Assembly: GCA_039809365.1 (NCBI GenBank)
Contig: JBDHUV010000014.1
Location: 1-12,543, forward strand
Source: JBDHUV01 sp039809365
GTDB taxonomy: Bacteria > Patescibacteriota > Microgenomatia > Levybacterales > GWA1-39-11
Direction of reading: 5' to 3'
Length of the DNA: 12,543 bases
Below the pieces are notes generated by a model. That model was not told the DNA's origin and searched no databases. It saw nothing but the letters and a program-made list of their open reading frames with translations. The position numbers and the translations under genes were made by a program. Positions 6,557 through 12,543 of the stretch are shown here, in pieces. Every line of letters begins with the position of its first letter. The first letter of the stretch is position 1.

Positions 6557-6595
6557 TAATCGGATTTATTTTGAAAAATATTGAGAGTATACTTT

Positions 6596-8521
6596 TTACT
6601 TAAACTTACTTAAGAACTCATTAACATCACAGTAAGCTACTCCAACAACGGTATCAGCTCCGCCGTAGTACACAAGTAAATTATTATCTTTAATAACTGC
6701 ACCACAAGAGAATACTACGTTTGGTACCCACCCTTCTCTTTCATACTGCTCAATAGGTTCTAGAATTGGATCATCAATTCTACTAATAATTTTTGTGGGA
6801 TCTTGCAGATCAAGAAGAAGAGCTCCTAATCTATATGAGTTGTTATGGCTTGAGATTCCATGATAAAGGAATATCCATCCTTGTTCTGTTTCAAGTGGGG
6901 CACCTACAATTCCTATTTTTACATCATCCCATTTGTCTTTTCTTGGAATAAGCCAGGGGAATCCTTGTATATAGGTGTCGTGTGGGAACGCAAGACTATC
7001 AACAAAATCTACCCATATTCTTTTATCTATCCTGTGATACACAACATATTTATCATTAATTTTCTTCGGAAGAATAGCACAGTTTTTGTCATCTACTCCT
7101 GGAGGTGAGATACGGATTGGTTGAGACCAGTTCTCCCATTGTCTACCCACAAAATCTTCTACTGGGATAGAGGAGAGTGCTACTTGTGGGGGATTATGAC
7201 CATCGTATGCAGTATATGTTAAATATACTCTGTCATCTATTAACGTTATCCTTCCATCTTCACATCCGTTATTTCGATTTTCTTTGCTCATCTCAAACTC
7301 TGTACGAGGAACATAGATTGGATCACTTAATCTCTCATCAATAGTAAATCCATCCTTAGATACTGCATACCCCATTGTAGATACATCTGTTTCTGACCAT
7401 CCTCTGTACACAATATGGACTGTATCATCAATTAAAAGAGCAGTTGGGTTAAATGCTGCTTTTCTTTCCCATTCGTGATCGTCAATTGGTAAAAGAATTG
7501 GGTTATTTTTATATCGTTTCAGATATGCATTCGCATTTGAAATAATCCGCGGTTTTGATCCAGAGATAATCTCTTCAAGAAGTTCAGAAAGGGTGCACGA
7601 TGCAGTACATACTCTTGTATCTGCTCCACCATAGTAAATATGGAGTGTATCTTCTTCGATTACAGCACCTGAAGGAAATACAATATTTGGAACAATACCG
7701 TATAGCTCGTAATCTTCTCTTGGGACAAGAAGAGGTGAGTTCGTTCTTCCAATTATTTTTTGTGGATCTTTGAGATCAAGTAACACTGCTTCAATTCCAA
7801 AAATTGGGTGTTTTGAGAAATAATTTCTAATATGTGAGTATACAAGAAGCCATCCTTTATCTGTTTTTAATGGAGGGGCACCAATCTCTACATGTTCCTC
7901 ATCACTTCTTTTTAAATTAAATGCATGATCGGAAAGAGAGTCATACCAAGAGTTCCAGTATTCTTGATCATACATTTGTTCAATTGAGTCAAAATATGCA
8001 ATAGAAATTTGGGAAGGAGGACGGTCAGTATTAACCGTAAGCATCATCGCAATTTTTCCATTTATTCGTTCTGGGAATAAGCTTGCTGCTTTTGCATTAA
8101 ATGGAGTAACTAATTTTCTTTCCTCTATATTTACAAAATCTGTCGTTGTTGCCATAGCAACTTTAATCCCATCTGGTCCAAAAGGAAAAGTGGAAAGAGC
8201 AGTGTAAAAAATATAATATTTTCCTTCAAAAAATGTGACTCGAGGATCTTCACATCCATATCGTTCCCAGTCAAATTCAGGAGCAAGTAACTGTTTTCTT
8301 TCTTCCCAATTTTTACCATCTTTACTTATTGCATGACCAACTGTTGAGAGTTGTAGTACATCTTGATCTACCCAGGACTCTTTTGATAGAGCTCTATATA
8401 CCATGTGATATACATCCTGCTTTTTTATAACACAGCCATTAAAAGTCGCAAGATTCTCCCAAGGATTCTGTATATCTGGTGAAATTATAGGGTTTTTTTC
8501 GTATCTGTCAGCTAAAATCAT
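6596..8521 (-). CDS. Tandem-domain GH130-like glycoside phosphorylase/hydrolase (two propellers, second of pair)
   Basis: 641 residues made of two complete GH130-like five-bladed propellers in a row (about 1-318 and 332-641), roughly twice the usual enzyme length. GH130 enzymes cleave or phosphorolyse beta-mannosides. Each half opens with an NPI...WE...FN pattern (NPIISP at 10; NNPILLP at 339) and closes with YYGGADT (297-302; 618-624). Domain 1 keeps the catalytic-loop motif CEDPR (90-94) but has VYSHI (227-231) where phosphorylases show YHG. Domain 2 has CEDGR (420-424), with Pro changed to Gly, a DKN (478-480) and LYHGI (552-556). There is no signal peptide, so it is cytosolic. Its ATG overlaps the stop of the upstream paralogue (ATGA), showing translational coupling. 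Domain 2 is more like the second domain of that paralogue than like its own first half. The exact sugar is unknown. Confidence 0.88.
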   Translation of the reverse strand: MILADRYEKNPIISPDIQNPWENLATFNGCVIKKQDVYHMVYRALSKESWVDQDVLQLSTVGHAISKDGKNWEERKQLLAPEFDWERYGCEDPRVTFFEGKYYIFYTALSTFPFGPDGIKVAMATTTDFVNIEERKLVTPFNAKAASLFPERINGKIAMMLTVNTDRPPSQISIAYFDSIEQMYDQEYWNSWYDSLSDHAFNLKRSDEEHVEIGAPPLKTDKGWLLVYSHIRNYFSKHPIFGIEAVLLDLKDPQKIIGRTNSPLLVPREDYELYGIVPNIVFPSGAVIEEDTLHIYYGGADTRVCTASCTLSELLEEIISGSKPRIISNANAYLKRYKNNPILLPIDDHEWERKAAFNPTALLIDDTVHIVYRGWSETDVSTMGYAVSKDGFTIDERLSDPIYVPRTEFEMSKENRNNGCEDGRITLIDDRVYLTYTAYDGHNPPQVALSSIPVEDFVGRQWENWSQPIRISPPGVDDKNCAILPKKINDKYVVYHRIDKRIWVDFVDSLAFPHDTYIQGFPWLIPRKDKWDDVKIGIVGAPLETEQGWIFLYHGISSHNNSYRLGALLLDLQDPTKIISRIDDPILEPIEQYEREGWVPNVVFSCGAVIKDNNLLVYYGGADTVVGVAYCDVNEFLSKFK

Positions 8522-8787
8522 ATATACTGTGCAGTGATAGTAATGGGTTGCAAAACTATCTCTTCTTGATGCTTGAGGTGGAATAAGAATTCTTTTAAGT
8601 CAGCAGTCGCGACACAGACATAACTGTCTGCCCCACCGTAATATACAAACAGTGTATCATCTTTAATGACTGCGCCGCAAGGGTATGCAACTCCAGCTTT
8701 GAATCCATGGTTTTCATACCATTCTGTAGGAGCAAGAATAGGTTTTTGAGTTCTATATAACACTTTTGTTGGATCTTGCAGATCAAG
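6791..8787. repeat. Direct DNA repeat shared by the two GH130 genes
   Basis: A 24-base stretch at 6791-6814 recurs at 8764-8787 with one mismatch (shared core GGATCTTGCAGATCAAG, 17 bases). It encodes the DLQDPTK segment of the second domain in each protein. It marks paralogy between the two second domains rather than a mobile element. Confidence 0.6.
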
Positions 8788-10356
8788 CAACATTGCCCCC
8801 ATTTTGTACTGGGAATCATTTTTATCATCTACTGCATGGTAAATGAGGAGCCAACCTTCTTCTGTTTTCATAGGGGGTGGACCTGCCCCTACTTTTCTAC
8901 TGTCCCAACCAAAATCTGTTGGAGATATTTTGTGTTCTCCTTGTAAATATTTTGTTCCATCAAAATCCAGATCATCTACAAAGTCTATAAGGATATGAGG
9001 AAATATTCTATGGAATATCACATATTTATCATTAATTTTTTCTGGAAGAAGGCACGCATTTTTATCAACAATTCCTGGTTGAGAAATAATCACAGGTTTT
9101 GCCCATGCAGACCAATTTTGAGCATGGAAATCTTCTTCAGGTATTGATGACATTGCAACTCTTGGAGGATTCATTCCATCGTATGCAACATACATCAGAT
9201 AAAAAGTATTATCTATAAGAGTAAGGCGAGGATCTTCACATCCACCATATCCACCACCTGACATAAATTTCTCCATACTATCTACTGTCGTTGATCCACT
9301 CCATTCAAATCCTTCACGTGGAACATACATTGGCTCTTCTGGTCGGGTATCAAAATTTATTCCATCAGAGCTTGATGCATATCCTACGACAGAGAGACCT
9401 GAATCTCCTATTGCTCTGTATGCAAGATGTACTTTTCCTCTGTCATATACTGCCGCAGGATTCATTGTTGCTTGAGATTCCCAAGGCAAATGTACACGAG
9501 ATGTCAGAATAGGGTTATTATGGTATTTTGCAAGTGTTGGATGGAGCCCTTCATTTATAATCTCTATCTGACGTTTTAAATTAAAATTAATAGTAAATAT
9601 TCCATCTTTTCCAAAACTCCAGTATGAATAGAGTGAATCATTAAATTGAACAATACCTACTGGATGTACAGACGTATTTTTCCATTCACGCGTTTGTTCC
9701 CATAAAGGTTCATCAGATCTCCACAAAACTGTATCTGGTTCGTGGCGGTCGAATATTGCAGCACCTATTAAATATCTTTTATCTTTTAATACATAGTAAA
9801 GCAGTAATATACCTTCTGATGTTTGGAATACTCCACCAATCTCAATATCTGTGTTATCAAAATATTGAGGTCTTGGCGCAAGAACTGGTAAGGATTGGGT
9901 TTTCCAGACTGCTAAGTCTTGCGAAGTTGCAATAGAAATATTTGTCTCTCCATAATACATAACGTACTGTTTGTCATGCATATAGTTAGGAACTACCATC
10001 CCTGTCTGTGCAACATTTTGTATCTCTCCTATTTTATTCCATCTCACAAGATCTCTACTTGCTGCGGTACAGATTGAGTTTTTCTTTCCATGGGTATATT
10101 TATAAGTCACATAGTACCATTCATCGAGCTTTGAAACTCTAAAGTTAGAGCATTTCTTAGGATCTTCGTACTCTCCTGTCTCTTTAATAATGACAGGATT
10201 TTTCTTAAACTCTGCAAACGTTATACCGTCTGTACTGTGTGCAAGGGAAAAAACAGTTTTCTCTTTTTGTGACGAAGTAAAGAACAGATAAATATCATTG
10301 TCTTTTTCACTAACGCCAATATATCTCCGTTTAATAGAAGTGGTAATAATACTCAT
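8518..10356 (-). CDS. Tandem-domain GH130-like protein with degenerate first propeller (first of pair)
   Basis: 612 residues. The C-terminal half (about 272-595) is a standard GH130 propeller: HNNPIL (279-284), WESQATMNPAA, GGCEDPR (371-377), DKNACLLPEKI (431-441), IYHA (505-508) and YYGGADS (572-578). The N-terminal half (about 10-265) still shows repeated blade patterns (YYVTYKY, AASRDLVRW, LLYYVL) but is shortened, lacks the opening NPI...WE segment, and reads CSNFR (69-73) where CEDPR is expected. The presumed catalytic Asp is thus Asn, so this half is probably a non-catalytic, binding or structural propeller. The start is taken at the ATG at 10356; an in-frame TTG at 10410 would add 18 residues but is less likely. 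The gene heads the operon and is coupled by ATGA to the next GH130 gene. Cytosolic; substrate unknown, mannosides most likely from the family. Confidence 0.87.
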   Translation of the reverse strand: MSIITTSIKRRYIGVSEKDNDIYLFFTSSQKEKTVFSLAHSTDGITFAEFKKNPVIIKETGEYEDPKKCSNFRVSKLDEWYYVTYKYTHGKKNSICTAASRDLVRWNKIGEIQNVAQTGMVVPNYMHDKQYVMYYGETNISIATSQDLAVWKTQSLPVLAPRPQYFDNTDIEIGGVFQTSEGILLLYYVLKDKRYLIGAAIFDRHEPDTVLWRSDEPLWEQTREWKNTSVHPVGIVQFNDSLYSYWSFGKDGIFTINFNLKRQIEIINEGLHPTLAKYHNNPILTSRVHLPWESQATMNPAAVYDRGKVHLAYRAIGDSGLSVVGYASSSDGINFDTRPEEPMYVPREGFEWSGSTTVDSMEKFMSGGGYGGCEDPRLTLIDNTFYLMYVAYDGMNPPRVAMSSIPEEDFHAQNWSAWAKPVIISQPGIVDKNACLLPEKINDKYVIFHRIFPHILIDFVDDLDFDGTKYLQGEHKISPTDFGWDSRKVGAGPPPMKTEEGWLLIYHAVDDKNDSQYKMGAMLLDLQDPTKVLYRTQKPILAPTEWYENHGFKAGVAYPCGAVIKDDTLFVYYGGADSYVCVATADLKEFLFHLKHQEEIVLQPITITAQYI

Positions 10357-10380
10357 GGTAGAAGAAGAGCCTCTCTTATA

Positions 10381-10448
10381 AGTATGCAAAATTTCAGATC
10401 TAAAAATCAATGGGTATAACTATACTGAAATTGATCATTTGCTGAAAA
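10381..10448 (-). promoter_or_regulatory. Candidate promoters of the GH130 operon
   Basis: Two possible promoters read leftwards. One pairs TTTTCA (10448-10443) with TATAGT (10424-10419), 18 bases apart. The other pairs TTGATT (10410-10405) with CATACT (10386-10381), also 18 bases apart. Leaders would be about 56 and 18 bases. Each box matches consensus only partly, so neither is certain. Confidence 0.35.
10390..10432. repeat. Nested inverted repeats in the GH130-mutS divergent gap
   Basis: AATTTCAG (10390-10397) is mirrored exactly by CTGAAATT (10425-10432). Inside it lies GTATA-AC-TATAC (10414-10425), which overlaps one proposed -10 box of the GH130 operon. This is a plausible operator site, shown only by symmetry. 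Confidence 0.4.
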
Positions 10449-10467
10449 AATAACGAAAAAAAGTTAA

Positions 10468-10473
10468 TATAAA
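10468..10473 (+). promoter_or_regulatory. Possible -10 box of mutS
   Basis: TATAAA lies 19 bases before the mutS ATG and would give a leader of about 13 bases. No convincing -35 box is present in the A-rich stretch upstream. GGAG at 10475-10478 is 14 bases from the ATG, farther than usual for a ribosome-binding site. Confidence 0.3.
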
Positions 10474-10492
10474 TGGAGAGTACATTTATTTT

Positions 10493-12543
10493 ATGAATAC
10501 ATTTAATACTCCAATGATGGAGCAATATAAAAAAATTAAAGAACAGTATCAGGATTGTCTTCTCTTTTATAGAATGGGAGATTTTTATGAGCTTTTCTTA
10601 GAAGATGCACATATTGGAAGTAAAGTTCTCAATATTACTTTGACAGGTAAGTCAAATGGAAAAAATAGCAGGATCCCTATGGCTGGTGTTCCATATCATG
10701 CAGTAGATACGTATCTTGCAAAACTTGTGTCAGCTGGATATAAAGTCGCTATTTGTGAGCAATTATCTCCTCCAAATAAAAAAGGCCTTGTTGAAAGAGA
10801 TGTTGTGAGAGTTGTAACCCCTGGTACTATACTTGATGAAAAAGTATTAAGGAAAAAAGATCATAACCATATTATGAGTTTTGATCTCAAAAATAATGTT
10901 TTTGCTCTCTCGTATGCTGATGTCTCAACTGGATTTTTTGGTACATATGAGGTTGAGTACACAGATCTTTTACAGACTCTTCGGGATGAACTCGCGAAAA
11001 TATCTCCTGTTGAGTGTATTCTTCCTGAGAAATTATATAACAACTCTGAAGTATTAAAAATCTTTGTTGCTGAAAAAGGATTAAACGTATATCCATTTAC
11101 AGACTGGGAAGTATATGAACAAGACGCAGTAAAACAGATTCAAAAACATTTCTCAATAAAATCTCTTGAAGTGTTTGGGTTAAAAGCTGGACTTAGCGTA
11201 ACGACGTCTTCTGCATTACTTGGATATCTTAAGCAAACTCAGAAAAGCTCTGTTGTGCAGATCCAGAAAATTACAAAAGTATCTACAGACGATCATATGG
11301 TTTTAGATCGTGCATCAATGATCAATCTAGAATTATTCTCAACGATCCGCGAGCATGATCCAAAAGGTTCGCTACTTGCAGTACTTGATCAGACAATAAC
11401 TCCAATGGGTGGAAGATTACTCAAATCGTGGATTAAAAAGCCATTACTAGATAAAACACACATACATGATCGATTAGAAGGCGTTTCAGAACTTGTTGAA
11501 AATACCCAGTTACGACAAGAAATTGGTGAGTATCTGAGTAATATTTTAGATATTGAGCGTATTATTTCAAGGCTTGCAGTAACAAATGGAAATGCGCGTG
11601 ATTTCGTAAATCTTAAATTAACGTTACAGCAAATACTTATGATAAAAAAAACTATACAAAATGCAAAAAGTAAAAGTATCCAAAATATTGAACAAAATAT
11701 TGAGCAAGATTTAGATTCAATCATAACACTAGTAAATACTCACATCGTTGATGAACCTCCGATTGATATTAAAAGTGGAGGAATAATAAGAGATGGATTG
11801 AATGAGGAGTTAGATAAACTAAGAAAAATTGTAGGTGGGAGTAGGGAGTGGATAGATGAATTAGAGCGTGAAGAACGAGAGAGAACAGGGATTAATTCTT
11901 TAAAAGTAAAGTTTAATAAAGTCTTTGGTTTCTATATTGAAGTGTCTAAATCTAATTTACATCTTGTTCCAAAAGAGTATGAAAGGAAACAAACGTTAGT
12001 AAATGCTGAAAGATTTAGTACACCTGAATTAAAACACCATGAAGAAATTATTTTAACAGCAGAGGAGAGAATTCATACGCTAGAGTATGAATTATTTTTA
12101 CAAACTCTTAACAAAATTTTAGAGTATACTCCTAGTCTTCAAAAAGCAACATATGGTATTGCAGAACTTGACTGTCTAACAAATTTTGCAACCATAGCAA
12201 TAAAAAATAATTATATCTGTCCAACGATTATTTCGTCAGGAGAGATTGAAATTGAAGAAGGAAGACACCCAGTTGTAGAACAGTTACTGGATATCCAACA
12301 GTTTGTTCCAAATGATGTGGTGCTTAATACAAAGCACCAGCAACAATTATTGATTACCGGTCCAAATATGGCTGGCAAATCAGTATTTATTAGACAGGTT
12401 GCATTAATTGTGCTCATGGCACAGATTGGGAGTTTTGTCCCTGCAAAATCTGCTCGTATTAGTGTGGTAGACAGAATATTTGTGAGAAGTGGTGCTTCAG
12501 ATGTAATTACTGCAGGAATGTCTACGTTTATGGTTGAGATGGT
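10493..12543 (+). CDS. mutS: DNA mismatch repair protein MutS (partial, right end cut off)
   Basis: An open frame runs from the ATG at 10493 to the window edge: 683 residues with no stop. The full protein should continue beyond the edge, since MutS is usually about 850 residues. MutS binds mismatches as a dimer and uses ATP to signal repair. The mismatch-reading loop is FYRMGDFYELF (25-35) with Phe31 and Glu33 as the F-x-E pair. The connector, core-lever and clamp regions follow; FGFYIEVSKSN (about 479-489) and the LVNAERFSTPELK stretch are typical clamp/core features. The ATPase Walker A is TGPNMAGKSVFIRQ near residue 622, and the signature region GASDVITAGMSTFMVEM lies at the cut end. The residue after GKS is Val rather than the usual Thr. 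It stands alone here, divergent from the GH130 operon; mutL is not in the window. Confidence 0.95.
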   Translation, partial: MNTFNTPMMEQYKKIKEQYQDCLLFYRMGDFYELFLEDAHIGSKVLNITLTGKSNGKNSRIPMAGVPYHAVDTYLAKLVSAGYKVAICEQLSPPNKKGLVERDVVRVVTPGTILDEKVLRKKDHNHIMSFDLKNNVFALSYADVSTGFFGTYEVEYTDLLQTLRDELAKISPVECILPEKLYNNSEVLKIFVAEKGLNVYPFTDWEVYEQDAVKQIQKHFSIKSLEVFGLKAGLSVTTSSALLGYLKQTQKSSVVQIQKITKVSTDDHMVLDRASMINLELFSTIREHDPKGSLLAVLDQTITPMGGRLLKSWIKKPLLDKTHIHDRLEGVSELVENTQLRQEIGEYLSNILDIERIISRLAVTNGNARDFVNLKLTLQQILMIKKTIQNAKSKSIQNIEQNIEQDLDSIITLVNTHIVDEPPIDIKSGGIIRDGLNEELDKLRKIVGGSREWIDELEREERERTGINSLKVKFNKVFGFYIEVSKSNLHLVPKEYERKQTLVNAERFSTPELKHHEEIILTAEERIHTLEYELFLQTLNKILEYTPSLQKATYGIAELDCLTNFATIAIKNNYICPTIISSGEIEIEEGRHPVVEQLLDIQQFVPNDVVLNTKHQQQLLITGPNMAGKSVFIRQVALIVLMAQIGSFVPAKSARISVVDRIFVRSGASDVITAGMSTFMVEM

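Noticed and set aside
6571..6593. Possible + strand promoter (TATACT at 6588-6593) firing antisense into the GH130 operon
   Set aside because: The nearest TTGAAA is only 11 bases away and the 17-base alternative TTTATT matches the -35 poorly. AGTATACT is palindromic and common in AT-rich DNA.
6860..7108. An 82-residue + strand frame inside the GH130 gene
   Set aside because: It is wholly antisense to strongly conserved GH130 sequence and has no protein-like pattern of its own.
11389..11724. A 111-residue - strand frame inside mutS
   Set aside because: Antisense shadow of conserved MutS coding sequence, rich in Cys, Ser and Ile, with no ribosome site.
1..12543. CRISPR array, insertion sequence, tRNA or prophage genes
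   Set aside because: No regularly spaced repeats, transposase or integrase motifs, cloverleaf sequences or phage proteins were seen; nearly all of the window is explained by the listed genes.

Overview
This AT-rich window holds ten genes: nine complete and one, mutS, cut by the right edge. There are no tRNA or rRNA genes, CRISPR arrays or insertion sequences. Several traits suggest a Patescibacteria/CPR bacterium, possibly a Microgenomates relative: an archaeal-type aspartyl-tRNA synthetase lacking the bacterial insertion domain, small single-copy housekeeping genes packed with overlaps or gaps of a few bases, few clear Shine-Dalgarno sites, and uncharacterised small or membrane proteins between them. 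TGA is used as a normal stop (dacA, the membrane protein and a GH130 gene), which argues against the CPR lineages that read TGA as glycine. The lineage call is inference.

Layout. (1) 1-2359, + strand: aspS and dacA, overlapping by 50 bases. (2) 2341-3423, - strand: a one-pass membrane protein of unknown function that converges on dacA with a 19-base overlap. (3) 3424-3543: a divergent intergenic region in which the promoters for the membrane protein and gltX appear to lie face to face on the same DNA. (4) 3544-5310, + strand: gltX and dgkA, 6 bases apart. (5) 5330-6158, - strand: an NADPH-dependent FMN reductase-like flavoprotein followed by a small DUF3467-like protein. (6) 6159-6349: a divergent gap with two strong inverted repeats, then a 57-residue acidic small ORF. 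(7) 6596-10356, - strand: two ATGA-coupled genes, each encoding two GH130-type five-bladed beta-propeller domains. (8) 10357-10492: a divergent regulatory gap. (9) 10493 to the edge, + strand: mutS.

How the genes fit together. aspS and gltX charge tRNA. dacA trims peptidoglycan and dgkA probably phosphorylates undecaprenol or diacylglycerol, so both serve the envelope. mutS serves mismatch repair. The distinctive part is the GH130 pair. GH130 enzymes are normally single-domain mannoside phosphorylases or hydrolases. Here four propellers are encoded in one coupled operon: two keep the CEDPR catalytic motif, one has CEDGR, and one has lost the acidic residues (CSNFR). This looks like duplication of a two-domain ancestor followed by division of labour, and it is the best candidate for an undescribed carbohydrate-processing system here.
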